A stretch of 49,440 bases of DNA from JBDRHL01 sp043816955 (lineage in GTDB: Bacteria > Planctomycetota > Phycisphaerae > Sedimentisphaerales > CAYZTY01), in assembly GCA_043816955.1 (NCBI GenBank), contig JBDRHL010000026.1, positions 1-49,440 on the forward strand, read 5' to 3'. The position numbers and the translations under genes are program-made. Of the stretch, positions 1 through 9,070 are shown piece by piece; position 1 is the stretch's first letter, and the number at the start of each line of letters is the position of its first letter. The notes under the pieces were generated by a model. The model saw nothing but the letters and a program-made list of their open reading frames with translations, was not told where the DNA came from and did not search any database.

Positions 1-156
1 ATAATCTTCCAGAGCCATCTTCCAAAGTTTCAGAAAAACCCCGGCTTTTGTCCACTCCTGAAATCGCGAGTGGGCTGTGCTGCTTGAGCAAATGCCGGTT
101 TCATTTAAGGCATTCCATTGACAACCGGTTCGCAATACGAAAAGAATCCCGTCCAT
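1..156 (-). pseudogene. IS5-family transposase remnant (N-terminal zinc/HTH-type region), runs off left edge
   Basis: The reverse strand from 156 to 1 reads 52 uninterrupted codons beginning MDGILFVLRTGCQW and continuing through STAHSRFQEW and FLKLWKMALEDY. This is the conserved early part of IS5-type DDE transposases (DUF4096-like region: a 'DGILYVLRTGCQW' block, then 'RFQEW..AGVF'). Full-length relatives carry about 30-40 residues before the DGIL block. Here an in-frame stop (TAA on the reverse strand, at 166-168) lies four codons upstream, so the original N-terminus is missing. The catalytic DDE region would lie left of base 1 and cannot be seen. The remnant ends about 20 nt from the stop of the neighbouring lipoprotein gene. 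The family call is confident; the 5' truncation is seen directly, but whether the 3' part is intact is unknown. Confidence 0.75.
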
Positions 157-178
157 TGCCTTTGATTATATCGGCAAT

Positions 179-535
179 TCAGGGGTTATTCGGATGGGCC
201 CTAAGAGCTTTTAGTTCAGCAATTCCTTTTTCCAATGTTTCTTTCTTTAGCGAAGCAGCATTTTTTTGTATCTGAAGGCGACGTTCGAGGTCGTTGATCT
301 GCCTTTTGCAATCGTCAATTTCTTTCATGGCTTTGGTGTGCTCTTCGGCTATGAAATCTACCATATCGCTCATATTGTCATTCTTTTCGCCTAGCTGGGC
401 AAGTTGCTCTTTCAGCCTGGCGTTTTCCTGCTGGCATCTCTTCGAGGCATCTGTCGTTTTGCAGCCGCCCAGCAAAAACAGGCCGCTGGCTGCTACGGCA
501 ATGCTTACAATCAAAATTGCTCCGGTTCGCTTCAT
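179..535 (-). CDS. small coiled-coil lipoprotein
   Basis: A 118-residue protein of unknown specific function, predicted to be an envelope lipoprotein. The start at 535 is chosen because AGGAG lies a few bases upstream and because it gives a clean signal peptide: basic MKR, a hydrophobic stretch, then the lipobox LLGGC with Cys as the future lipidated residue. The longer frame to 592 adds a non-signal-like N-terminus. After the Cys the chain is charged and heptad-like (roughly residues 30-105, rich in Gln, Glu, Lys and Leu), indicating a coiled coil, and it ends in a short AHPNNP tail. It is transcribed divergently from purD from its own good promoter. It abuts a transposase remnant 3', so its native C-terminus may have been altered. 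It resembles generic Lpp- or SlyB-type coiled-coil lipoproteins only in architecture. Confidence 0.75.
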   Translation of the reverse strand: MKRTGAILIVSIAVAASGLFLLGGCKTTDASKRCQQENARLKEQLAQLGEKNDNMSDMVDFIAEEHTKAMKEIDDCKRQINDLERRLQIQKNAASLKKETLEKGIAELKALRAHPNNP

Positions 536-570
536 ATCTTGTCTCCTGAAAAGACTTACATTCAGGCGGA

Positions 571-599
571 AGTGTAGCAGCTTCGTCTTCACGTGTCAA
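571..599 (-). promoter_or_regulatory. sigma70-type promoter for the coiled-coil lipoprotein
   Basis: On the reverse strand TTGACA is followed after 17 nt by TACACT (4/6 match to TATAAT). It lies about 36 nt upstream of the chosen ATG at 535, with AGGAG in between. Confidence 0.6.
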
Positions 600-621
600 C
601 ATATATGTTTTTGAGGAGTAC

Positions 622-650
622 TTGAGAAGCAACCTTTATTCTGGTAAAGT
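622..650 (+). promoter_or_regulatory. sigma70-type promoter for purD
   Basis: TTGAGA, a 17-nt spacer, then TAAAGT, ending 47 nt before the purD ATG at 698. It sits back-to-back with the lipoprotein promoter. Confidence 0.5.
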
Positions 651-697
651 ATCGGGGCAAAGCTGATCACTATAAGAATAGCAATTTGAGGGAAAAC

Positions 698-1975
698 ATG
701 AACGTACTGTTAGTAGGCAGCGGCGGTCGTGAACATGCCATCGCACGGAAACTCGCACAGTCAGCGTCTCTTAAGAAGTTGTTCATCGCACCGGGAAATC
801 CTGGTACTGCACTTTGCGGCCAGAATGTAGAAATTAAAGCGACGGACGTCGCCAAGCTTTTGGATTTTGCCAGGCAGAACAACGTAGCCTTGGCTGTTAT
901 AGGCCCGGAAGATCCTCTTGCCGCTGGTGCCGTTGATGCTTTCGAACAGGCTGGCATAAAGGCATTCGGGCCGAGCAGGCAGGCCGCTCAGCTTGAGGCG
1001 GATAAGGCATTTGCGAAGGAGATTATGAGGGCAAATGCGATTCCCACAGCGGAAACAAGAATTTTCAGTACTTTTGAAGATGCCAAAGCGTACATTGCCA
1101 GCAGAGACGAGGCTGTTGTTGTCAAAGCTGCAGGTCTGGCCAAGGGCAAAGGTGTTTTTGTCTGTGACGATCCATCTGATGGGATTCTGGCTGCTGAAAA
1201 GATCATGTGCGATAAGATTTTTGGTGCTGCTGGCGACAAAATAGTCGTTGAAGACAAGCTGCTTGGTGAAGAGGCCTCAATCCTGGCATTCGTTGATGGC
1301 AGGAACATATATGTTATGGAAACAGCCCAGGACCACAAACCCGTTGGTGATGGCGATACAGGTCCTAACACAGGCGGAATGGGAGCGTACAGTCCGGCTC
1401 CAATTGTTACTCCGAAACTGATGGATCAGATTGTAAAGGAAATCCTTGTGCCCACTATTGACGGCATGAATCGAAATGAGACGCCATACAAAGGTATCCT
1501 CTACGCCGGCCTTATGATCACTGCGGGCGGACCAAGAGTTCTTGAATTTAATGTCCGGTTCGGCGACCCGGAAACTCAGCCCATTCTGATGAGGCTTAAA
1601 AGCGATCTGCTTGAAGTCATGCTTGCGGTGTGCAATCAGACACTCGATGAAGTTACGCTCCAATGGGATCCCCGGTCTGCGGTGTGTGTGGTCATGGCCT
1701 CAGCAGGGTATCCGGATGAGTACCAAAAGGGCAAAAAGATAACCGGCCTGGAACAAGTTGAGAGGCTGGAGGATGTTATTGTATTTCACGCGGGCACCGC
1801 GCGAAGCAACGGTGATATTGTTACTGCGGGCGGCAGGGTCCTCGGGGTGACGGCACTTGGTCAGACCATTCAGGCTGCCCAGCAGAAAGCCTACCATGCA
1901 GTGGACATGATTAAATTCGAGGGAGCGCACTGTCGACGGGATATTGCAAACAGAGCGTTGAAACTTAGCAGATAA
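698..1975 (+). CDS. purD: phosphoribosylamine--glycine ligase (GARS)
   Basis: Catalyses ATP-dependent joining of glycine to phosphoribosylamine, the second step of de novo purine synthesis, in the cytosol. The 425-residue product has the full family length. It begins MNVLLVGSGGREHAIA, the diagnostic N-terminal Rossmann-like motif, followed by the ATP-grasp domain with KAAGLAKGKGV, the signature GDGDTGPNTGGMGAYSP, and NVRFGDPETQ for metal and ATP binding near the end of the grasp. The C-terminal GARS-C domain is present. The ATG at 698 is preferred over the in-frame TTG at 686 because GAGGG lies 6 nt upstream and the family begins at this Met. The stop TAA is followed directly by the ATG of the next gene with no gap, so the two are probably cotranscribed. 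Confidence 0.97.
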   Translation: MNVLLVGSGGREHAIARKLAQSASLKKLFIAPGNPGTALCGQNVEIKATDVAKLLDFARQNNVALAVIGPEDPLAAGAVDAFEQAGIKAFGPSRQAAQLEADKAFAKEIMRANAIPTAETRIFSTFEDAKAYIASRDEAVVVKAAGLAKGKGVFVCDDPSDGILAAEKIMCDKIFGAAGDKIVVEDKLLGEEASILAFVDGRNIYVMETAQDHKPVGDGDTGPNTGGMGAYSPAPIVTPKLMDQIVKEILVPTIDGMNRNETPYKGILYAGLMITAGGPRVLEFNVRFGDPETQPILMRLKSDLLEVMLAVCNQTLDEVTLQWDPRSAVCVVMASAGYPDEYQKGKKITGLEQVERLEDVIVFHAGTARSNGDIVTAGGRVLGVTALGQTIQAAQQKAYHAVDMIKFEGAHCRRDIANRALKLSR

Positions 1976-4900
1976 ATGTTCCGAATAATACGCCAAATCA
2001 GCAAACAAGGCAACAAACAACTGGCTCGCCACATTGTTATCTGGCTTGCTGTCCTTGTGTTGCTATATGTGTCCAACGCGTGGTTTGAACACGCAGCAAG
2101 AGAATTTGTCGTTGCCCGTATTGAGAAGCTCACGGCGATGCGCGTTGAACTTGATTCCCTCAGCTTCCGACCAAATGGCTCAATACAAATAAAGAACCTT
2201 ACAGTATATCCGGTTAAAGAAACAACCACAGGTATTTCTCTGCTCCGAGCGGAAACTCTCTATGCGCGGTTTTCGCTTCTGAGTCTGGTGAGTGCAAAAC
2301 CGAGGCTTGAGGAGTTGAGTGTCAAGGATTATGTGCTGAATATCCGGTACGATGCCGATACAGGGAAATTAAACGTTCCACGGGTAACATTCTCCGGATC
2401 CAAAAGTCGTCATAGAAAGATCCCCGAGATAAAACTGAAAAAGGGGATGTTGAGGTTTTCCAAAGTTCTAAAAGATACAGCTCAGAATATCGCGGTATTA
2501 CCTTTCAGTTTTGAACTGAATGCTGATAAGCAGGAAGGCATTTATAACTTTCAGATATACAGTACCGACGGGCAGGGACAACTGCTGACTAACCTGACAG
2601 GGATACTTTGTACCGAAAAGCCTGGAAGAATTAGCTGTAGCGGCAGAATAAACAGTCTGGAACTTCCGATATTTGGGAATGTCTGGAACATCGACAACGT
2701 TGGCGTTCGGCTTGAGTACAATGAAGACGGTATTTGCGTCGAAAACCTTCGTGCAAAACTGGCGTCAGGAACCGAAATCTCCCTGAATGGACGAATTGTT
2801 AAATTCTTTTCTGACCCTGCCATGCACCTGCAGGCAGAGTTTAAGAATCTGCTTGCCGGCTCCGTACCAACCGATGATGCATTTGTGTATACGCCCGCTC
2901 TTCTGCAGATTCTTAATAAATCACTGCAGCGGTTTTTTACGGAATACCAACCGCATGGAACTGTGGATGTAAATGTCGAAGCAGCCGCCCGACTTGCTGA
3001 GTTGTCAAAAATCCAGTGTAAAGCAAAGATGTTTTGCACCGATATTGCTGTGTGTTACCGCGGGTTTCCTTATCTTATTGAGCATCTCAGAGGACCGATC
3101 GATTTGACTGAAAAATCCGCTGTATTAAATGCCCTGAAGGGCACTCACGGAGATGTCAATTTGCTTATCAGCGGATATACAAAGGACTTTGGAAAAGAGT
3201 TAGATTGCAAAATCAATTTGACCAGTGACAATATGAACCTGGATGATGACCTGTATCGTGCACTGGCAACTGCCGAGCAAAAACTCTGGTTTGACTTCAG
3301 TCCCACCGGCCGTTGTACAGTAGACTATCTGTTCCTTAATAATCCGGCTATCGGCAAAAAAATGTCCCTGGCGGTTGGATTACTCGGCGGAACGGCTACA
3401 TATCGACATTTCCCTTATCCTTTGAAGAATCTTTCCGGCAGACTTGTATTCGACCCGTGCACATTAACACTCAAAGACGTAACATCTACACATAATGGAA
3501 GTAAAATCGTTTTGAATGGACAGATTACACAGGTTCAATCCGAGACTCCGCAGTACTCTGTATCAATCGACGCTGAAAGCGTTCCCCTCGACGGTGCGCT
3601 AAAAGCCTCTCTGCCGGATAGCCAGCATCGATTCTGCGAAGATTTTGACGTAAACGGCGTTGCGGCGGCACAGATAAAAATATCGACTGCCGGACAGAAA
3701 TCATCGCCTGTTAATTTCGCTGGTAATCTCAAGATCACCGCCAATAGCTTGAAGCATCGTCAATTTCCGTTCGTATTTAATAATGTTTTTATCGATAGCC
3801 GCATCACGCAGGACTTTTTCCAAATCGAGAAAATGACTGCCGATTGCGGTGATGGGAAACTGTCCCTGCAGGGCAAAGTCCTGGCTGCATATACAACTGA
3901 TGAAAAGATTCAATACGACCTGGCATTACAGGCAACAAGCTTCCGGCTCAACGACGGTTTTGTCGACCTGCTCCCACAGGGGGCGGCCGATTTGTTCACC
4001 CAACTGAACGCACAGGGCAGCATAAATCTTGTTGCTCGATTTAAAAATATCGCAAACACTTCGGCCCCGCAAACCAGTGTGGCAGTTCAATGTCTGCAAA
4101 ATACCATTAATTTTGAGAAATTTCCCTATCCCCTGAAGGACATTTGCGGAACGCTTGTAATATCACCGAACAGTATCACTTTTCAAAATATCACCGCTGC
4201 TGCCTCGCACAGTATTCGCTTTTCTGAAGAAACATCTGCGATAATCCTCGATGGCGCCATTGGGTTGGATAAAAAAAGACTCACTGAAGGGCAATTCACA
4301 TTTTCGGCTCAGAATTTACCCCTTGATAACCGCATCGGGAGAGCAATAGATAAAATTTTGCCCGGCCTGTATGACAGATTTGTTCCCACCGGCAAGGTTG
4401 ACTTAGACCTGCCGGACATACAGGTAGCATTCAATGAATCAGGGAAAAAACAGGTTCGCCTTAGAGGTTCAATAGGATTCAGAAATTGCTCATTAGGCAG
4501 CGATCACCTCATTGCGGAATTGAACGGCACAATGACTGCCGGCATCGCCCATACAACCGGTGAAAATGTCTTGATGACAGGGACAAAATTTGCCGCTGAA
4601 ACGGTCCGCGTTAATGGAAGAATGCTGCAAAATGTTTACTGTACAATTGAATATGATCCCAATAACTCATTGTGGTCGATCAGCGATTTAGTCGCTGACT
4701 GCTACGAAGGCAGGGTAGCCGCTGCATTCGAGCTGCAGCGGCCGAACAGCACCGACTTTGCCTATGAACTTCAGGCAGCTTTCGAGAATGTTGACGCTGA
4801 TCGATTTCTTTCTGCCCCCAATGAGCCGCAGGTCCATAAAGGCAAAGCGGGAAGAATAAATGGTTTCGTCAGTCTGACCGCCGATGAGCAGCCTGATTCG

Positions 4901-5326
4901 AGAAAGGGGGTCATGAAATTGAGTATCCACGATATGAAAGCCGGCAGGGCCTCCGTTCTGGCAAAAATCCTCAGCGTGATGAACTTTTCACTCCCCAAGG
5001 ATTTTATTTTCAGTGATATGACTATTGAGGCATACATTAAGGCTGAGCAAATGATTCTGAGTAAAGTGGATATCCAGGGCGATGCGTTCGCGCTGAAAGG
5101 CTCAGGCAAAATGAACCTTGAGAATAAAAATATTGATATTGACTTTATCGCTGCTGCCCCGAGATTGTTGTCTGAGCCGCCTGCGCTGGAATCAATAGCA
5201 GAGGGGATCAGTCCTGCTTTGGTAAAAGTGAAAGTCGAAGGAAACCTTTACAATCCGGAAGTGAAAACAAAAACCCTTCCCGTAATTAAGGATACGCTCA
5301 ATTTACTCGGCGAAAAAGCAGAATAA
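1976..5326 (+). CDS. AsmA/YhdP-like large envelope protein
   Basis: A 1116-residue protein with one N-terminal membrane segment (about residues 18-37, HIVIWLAVLVLLYVSNAW) followed by a very long, beta-rich periplasmic region. The region just after the anchor (LTAMRVELDSLSFRPNGSIQIKNL...) and the repeated pattern of short beta segments with 'FPYPLKNLSGRLVFDP'-type blocks (near 470 and 710) fit the AsmA/TamB/YhdP superfamily of bridge-like lipid-transport proteins. The C-terminal part (MKLSIHDMKAGRASVLAKIL... GSGKMNLENKNIDIDFIA) matches the AsmA-like C-terminal region. By family analogy it would help move phospholipids between inner and outer membranes. It starts on the base after the purD stop, so translation may be coupled. 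The exact subfamily is uncertain. Confidence 0.75.
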   Translation: MFRIIRQISKQGNKQLARHIVIWLAVLVLLYVSNAWFEHAAREFVVARIEKLTAMRVELDSLSFRPNGSIQIKNLTVYPVKETTTGISLLRAETLYARFSLLSLVSAKPRLEELSVKDYVLNIRYDADTGKLNVPRVTFSGSKSRHRKIPEIKLKKGMLRFSKVLKDTAQNIAVLPFSFELNADKQEGIYNFQIYSTDGQGQLLTNLTGILCTEKPGRISCSGRINSLELPIFGNVWNIDNVGVRLEYNEDGICVENLRAKLASGTEISLNGRIVKFFSDPAMHLQAEFKNLLAGSVPTDDAFVYTPALLQILNKSLQRFFTEYQPHGTVDVNVEAAARLAELSKIQCKAKMFCTDIAVCYRGFPYLIEHLRGPIDLTEKSAVLNALKGTHGDVNLLISGYTKDFGKELDCKINLTSDNMNLDDDLYRALATAEQKLWFDFSPTGRCTVDYLFLNNPAIGKKMSLAVGLLGGTATYRHFPYPLKNLSGRLVFDPCTLTLKDVTSTHNGSKIVLNGQITQVQSETPQYSVSIDAESVPLDGALKASLPDSQHRFCEDFDVNGVAAAQIKISTAGQKSSPVNFAGNLKITANSLKHRQFPFVFNNVFIDSRITQDFFQIEKMTADCGDGKLSLQGKVLAAYTTDEKIQYDLALQATSFRLNDGFVDLLPQGAADLFTQLNAQGSINLVARFKNIANTSAPQTSVAVQCLQNTINFEKFPYPLKDICGTLVISPNSITFQNITAAASHSIRFSEETSAIILDGAIGLDKKRLTEGQFTFSAQNLPLDNRIGRAIDKILPGLYDRFVPTGKVDLDLPDIQVAFNESGKKQVRLRGSIGFRNCSLGSDHLIAELNGTMTAGIAHTTGENVLMTGTKFAAETVRVNGRMLQNVYCTIEYDPNNSLWSISDLVADCYEGRVAAAFELQRPNSTDFAYELQAAFENVDADRFLSAPNEPQVHKGKAGRINGFVSLTADEQPDSRKGVMKLSIHDMKAGRASVLAKILSVMNFSLPKDFIFSDMTIEAYIKAEQMILSKVDIQGDAFALKGSGKMNLENKNIDIDFIAAAPRLLSEPPALESIAEGISPALVKVKVEGNLYNPEVKTKTLPVIKDTLNLLGEKAE

Positions 5327-5354
5327 CTTCCATAAAATCAATAGGAAGTCTGTT

Positions 5355-6581
5355 CTACTCGGCTGTCTCCGGTGCTGCTCCTGACGATTCGAGTTCCTTT
5401 ATATCGCTGAAAATTACCAGGCTGGTTGCGGTCTGTGTGTCCGGCATACTCCGTCCGGTAAGGCCGACTTTACGATCTGAAAACTTCGCTAGAGCCTCGC
5501 TGGTGAACGAGTCAGATTCCGGCTGAGCATAGCAGATCACCTTGCCGGAATCATCGAGTATCAGATATCGCTTCACGCCTGTTCGGCCGTCATATATCTG
5601 CGACTTGCGAAACCACCCTGCCGCTGTGAACGAACCCAGATCAACTATTGAGTTAAGCCTGGTCTGGCGCTCCTGTTTTATGCGGTCGCGAATTCTTGCC
5701 AGTTCCTGGTCCTGCAGTTCTGTTTCAGCACCGGTGCGAAGTGCAAACTCAAAGCGGTCCAGACGTTCGAGCACAGCCTTGGCGTAGCGAGCGGCCTTGC
5801 CTCCTTCCGGATTTTCCGCTATTTGCTGTAGCGGCGCCTTAAACTCAGCATATTGCTGTTCAGTAAAAGGCTTTGCACGTTCCGCCTCGATTTTTTTAAC
5901 AATAGCGTAATACTCATTAAGCAGCGAAGCCTCCACAGGCGAGAGTCTGGCTGTCACGGCAGATGGCTGAGGCTCGATGGGTTGAACCACTGCTTCGGTT
6001 GTGGGAGTTTCTTCTCCTGCAGGCAAAACGTTTCCAACAGTCCCAAGATACGATGCATTTTCCTCGCTTACCCAGAGATAAGCACCGGATGGCGGCTCGA
6101 TTTTATAATAGCCGCTCTTTTCCTCCCCCAGCAGCTTTACGCGATCACCAGGATGCATTCTTGTCTGGAGGCTCTCCGAATGCATAGGCTCAACGTATTC
6201 CGAACCTGCCCATATAAGCACATTGTCATTCATTACAAGCCCTGTGTCCGGGTTATTTGCATCAAGCTGAATATACTGCTTGGATACCCAGGAGAAACTC
6301 CCCCGAGGCGGGACTATCTTGAACCAGCCGGGGCTTCTGCCAACTACTGTAATCTGTGAGGACTTGGCGATCTTTCCGCAGTGATAATAGTCCATGCCGG
6401 CACCGGAACGAATATACGTGTCATCACCGATTATCTGAGCAACATAAGGAGGCAAAGGCGCATTGACCTCCGATATTGCTGGGGATTGTTCCTCATCAGC
6501 GCCGAAGAGACCTTGGACAAAACAGAACAATACTATGATAAATAAACCCATCACTTTAACAAAAGAAATGTGCCGCTCCAT
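5355..6581 (-). CDS. secreted SH3b-domain protein
   Basis: A 408-residue exported protein with two bacterial SH3 domains, about residues 46-107 (IGDDTYIRSGAG...GWFKIVPP) and 115-176 (a second copy with GYYKIEPPSGAYLWV). A signal peptide precedes them (MERHISFVKV, then a hydrophobic stretch ending LFGA). The middle is a Glu/Lys/Arg-rich helical stretch, and the C-terminus is a beta-rich domain (GWFRKSQIYDGRTGVKRYLI...VGLTGRS). The start at 6581 lies 6 nt after GGAGG; the adjacent ATG at 6584 is an alternative. SH3b domains often bind peptidoglycan or protein ligands, so a wall-associated role is inferred; no catalytic motif is visible. The gene converges on the AsmA-like gene and is followed by a weak ACTTCC/GGAAGT inverted repeat between the two stops (5326-5349). 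Confidence 0.75.
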   Translation of the reverse strand: MERHISFVKVMGLFIIVLFCFVQGLFGADEEQSPAISEVNAPLPPYVAQIIGDDTYIRSGAGMDYYHCGKIAKSSQITVVGRSPGWFKIVPPRGSFSWVSKQYIQLDANNPDTGLVMNDNVLIWAGSEYVEPMHSESLQTRMHPGDRVKLLGEEKSGYYKIEPPSGAYLWVSEENASYLGTVGNVLPAGEETPTTEAVVQPIEPQPSAVTARLSPVEASLLNEYYAIVKKIEAERAKPFTEQQYAEFKAPLQQIAENPEGGKAARYAKAVLERLDRFEFALRTGAETELQDQELARIRDRIKQERQTRLNSIVDLGSFTAAGWFRKSQIYDGRTGVKRYLILDDSGKVICYAQPESDSFTSEALAKFSDRKVGLTGRSMPDTQTATSLVIFSDIKELESSGAAPETAE

Positions 6582-6707
6582 CATACACCTCCCGAATATA
6601 CAGTCATTCTTAATCGAAACATACGCCAATCTCAAACGCAACGCTGCAAAATTATCACCTCAGCCGACCGTTGTCAACTCTTTTTCGTATCTCTGCTTCT
6701 ATCAGGG

Positions 6708-7892
6708 CTATCCTCTAAGCCGTGAAAGCTCTTCGCTGCACATCTTCTGCTGGGCTGGATTGGTCAGCTTGTCCTGTGCAGCTTCGAGATACTTGATCGC
6801 TGCCTCTGCCTTATGAAGATATCGCGAGTACAGTATCCCCAGCATCAACTGAACCTGCTCGACATACTCATAGTTGCTATAATGGCTCAAAAATTTCTCA
6901 TAAGTCCTCGCCGAATCCCCCCAGTTACCTGCCGCCATTTGCTGATTTGCGATGTCCAGTAACTGCTGGCGAGGAAGAATCTGATGGCTGTCCATCTGCT
7001 CGAGTTCCAGGTACATCTCGGCAGCGGTCGTAATATTGCCCGAACTAAGCAGGCTGCTGATACGTCTTCGAAGCTCCCCGATTTTTTCTTCTTGTTCCTG
7101 CTGGGCCGGACTTTTCTTCAGCTCGCGCGATTTTACAATTTTTCTGCTGATTCGCCCTCCAAACGGATCATATCCGCTGGCAACAACGGTTCGATATTGC
7201 CGACGACGGTTCCACTGACGAACCATCGACCACAAATCCACACTGCTGCCTTCTATCAACCTTGTCGCCAGAAGAGCGATAATTACGAGGATCCCGAACG
7301 CATACCCTGCCAGATGGGCATCATAAGCAACCATTGGTGTGGTTCTGGCGATTAAGTTATCGAAAAAAATCATCTTGAACCCGATGAAAAACAATGCCGA
7401 AAGCTCCATTGTTCCGATGAAAAAGAACCAGTACAAGACCGTTATCGAAGTCTGGGGGAACAAAACCAAAAATGCTCCGGTTACTGCTGCAATGGCACCG
7501 CTGGCACCAAGTACCGGGGAGGAACTGATAAGAGTATGGCCGACACCACTGAAGACCGCACCGCCAAGGTAAAAGCACAGATACGCCACATTACCCAGCT
7601 TATCATTAACGTTATTTCCGAACAGATATAGAAAGAACATATTGCCTGCGATGTGCAGAAAGCTGCCGTGAAGAAAGGCATAGCTGATATACTGCCAAAG
7701 ATGCGGCCTTTGGGAGGTCAGCACGAAGGCGTTGGTCCAGCTTCGAAGGGGATCGACCATCTGTTCACGAGTGTTTGTGTCGCCTCCCAGCTTGTAGCTA
7801 AGAAGGAATATGAGGATATTAACAGCAATCAGCGCATAATTGGTGTAAGGTGTGCGGTAAGGCCTAATATTAGTGCGAATAGGAAGCAGCAT
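6708..7892 (-). CDS. rhomboid-family intramembrane serine protease with C-terminal helical-repeat region
   Basis: Predicted to cleave membrane protein substrates within the inner membrane. The 394-residue chain shows the rhomboid core: RPHLWQYISYAFLHGSFLHIAGNMFFLYLFG (loop 1 and TM2, with HIAGN), the catalytic serine motif GASG (Ser131) at the start of TM4, and the catalytic His in DAHLAGYAFG (His193) in TM6. Six or so hydrophobic segments span roughly residues 18-215. After the membrane domain, residues 260-394 are soluble and helical with TPR-like spacing (AEMYLELEQMD, WGDSARTYEKFLSHY, AEAAIKYLEAAQDK). The catalytic pair is intact. It is divergent from obg. Confidence 0.9.
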   Translation of the reverse strand: MLLPIRTNIRPYRTPYTNYALIAVNILIFLLSYKLGGDTNTREQMVDPLRSWTNAFVLTSQRPHLWQYISYAFLHGSFLHIAGNMFFLYLFGNNVNDKLGNVAYLCFYLGGAVFSGVGHTLISSSPVLGASGAIAAVTGAFLVLFPQTSITVLYWFFFIGTMELSALFFIGFKMIFFDNLIARTTPMVAYDAHLAGYAFGILVIIALLATRLIEGSSVDLWSMVRQWNRRRQYRTVVASGYDPFGGRISRKIVKSRELKKSPAQQEQEEKIGELRRRISSLLSSGNITTAAEMYLELEQMDSHQILPRQQLLDIANQQMAAGNWGDSARTYEKFLSHYSNYEYVEQVQLMLGILYSRYLHKAEAAIKYLEAAQDKLTNPAQQKMCSEELSRLRG

Positions 7893-7995
7893 AACCTACT
7901 GAAAGACTCCACAATCAAACTGAATTCGCCGGTATTTTACCCCGTTGAAGACCCACCGACAAGAAAATAAAAGGCACAGACAGGTGGAAAATATG

Positions 7996-8024
7996 CTGGC
8001 ATACGGTTAAAATGGGTTTATAAT
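7996..8024 (+). promoter_or_regulatory. sigma70-type promoter for obg
   Basis: CTGGCA, a 17-nt spacer and a perfect TATAAT, with the obg ATG 33 nt downstream of the -10 element. Confidence 0.55.
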
Positions 8025-8056
8025 TGCTTTTCTAATACACAGTTAGGTAGCAAAGC

Positions 8057-9061
8057 ATGTTTATAGACCAGGCGAAAATATGGGTAAAGGCAGGTGATGG
8101 CGGCCATGGATGCGTGAGCTTCCGCAGGGAGAAATTCGTCGCCAAGGGCGGTCCTGACGGTGGGGATGGCGGCAATGGGGGTAGTGTCTATTTTGAGGCA
8201 TCGCCTGATCTGGATACTTTGCTGGACTTTTCCGGGCGGAGTCTCTGGAAGGCGGCTAATGGAAAACCGGGTGAAGGTGCTAACAGGCATGGTGCCGATG
8301 GGCAAGATCTGGTTATCAAGGTTCCGCCTGGCACACTGATCTACGATATCGATCTGGATATCATGATAAAGGACCTTGCTGATGTGGGCCGGAAGGTATG
8401 TATCTGTCGGGGCGGGCGGGGAGGCAGGGGAAACAAGGCTTTTGCCACCGCCACCAACCAGACACCCAGAATTGCTCAGCAGGGTAAGCCCGGTCAGCAG
8501 CGCAATGTCCGGCTCGAATTGAAGCTTATTGCCGATGTGGGGCTGGTCGGTATGCCTAATGCCGGCAAGAGCACCCTGATATCACGCTGTTCATCTGCCA
8601 GACCTAAAATTGCGGACTATCCGTTTACTACCACCGAGCCGGTGCTCGGGATTGTGGAGTTGAGTGACTATCGGCGGTTTGTAATGGCGGATATACCGGG
8701 GCTGATCGAAGGGGCGCACAAAGGAGCCGGACTGGGGTTTGAGTTTTTGCGGCATATTGAGCGGACGCGGGTGCTGGTACATCTGGTTGATGTGCTGCCG
8801 GGTGACGGTTCTGACCCCGCGGAAAATTACCGGACAATACGCGGTGAGTTACAGCGATATAGCAGCACACTTGCAGACAAGCAGGAGATTGTAGTTGCAA
8901 ACAAGATTGACCTTGACACGCAGGGCAAAGCATTAGCAAAGCTTCGCGAAAAATTGAATTGTGAAGTGGTCCCAATTTCCGCTGTCAGCGGTGCGGGAAT
9001 AAAGGATTTGAATGAGTTACTCTGGACAAAGATAAAAACGCTCAAAGACTCGCAAAGCTAA
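8057..9061 (+). CDS. obg: Obg family GTPase (ribosome assembly)
   Basis: Essential GTPase that acts in 50S subunit maturation and stress signalling, cytosolic and ribosome-associated. The 334-residue protein has the glycine-rich Obg fold at residues 1-158 (AGDGGHGCVSFRREKFV, GGPDGGDGGNGGS) and then a G domain with P-loop GMPNAGKS (165-172), switch I containing the FTTTEP motif, G3 DIPG (212-215), and NKID. The optional C-terminal Obg domain seen in Firmicutes is absent, as in many other phyla. Start ATG at 8057 gives the family-standard N-terminus MFIDQAKIWVKAGDGG. It is transcribed alone and converges on the glycan genes 9 nt away. Confidence 0.97.
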   Translation: MFIDQAKIWVKAGDGGHGCVSFRREKFVAKGGPDGGDGGNGGSVYFEASPDLDTLLDFSGRSLWKAANGKPGEGANRHGADGQDLVIKVPPGTLIYDIDLDIMIKDLADVGRKVCICRGGRGGRGNKAFATATNQTPRIAQQGKPGQQRNVRLELKLIADVGLVGMPNAGKSTLISRCSSARPKIADYPFTTTEPVLGIVELSDYRRFVMADIPGLIEGAHKGAGLGFEFLRHIERTRVLVHLVDVLPGDGSDPAENYRTIRGELQRYSSTLADKQEIVVANKIDLDTQGKALAKLREKLNCEVVPISAVSGAGIKDLNELLWTKIKTLKDSQS

Positions 9062-9070
9062 GCCGGCTTA

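Noticed and set aside
988..1371. Long reverse frames inside purD and many other genes
   Set aside because: Mirror frames of clearly conserved genes on the other strand; composition follows from codon bias.
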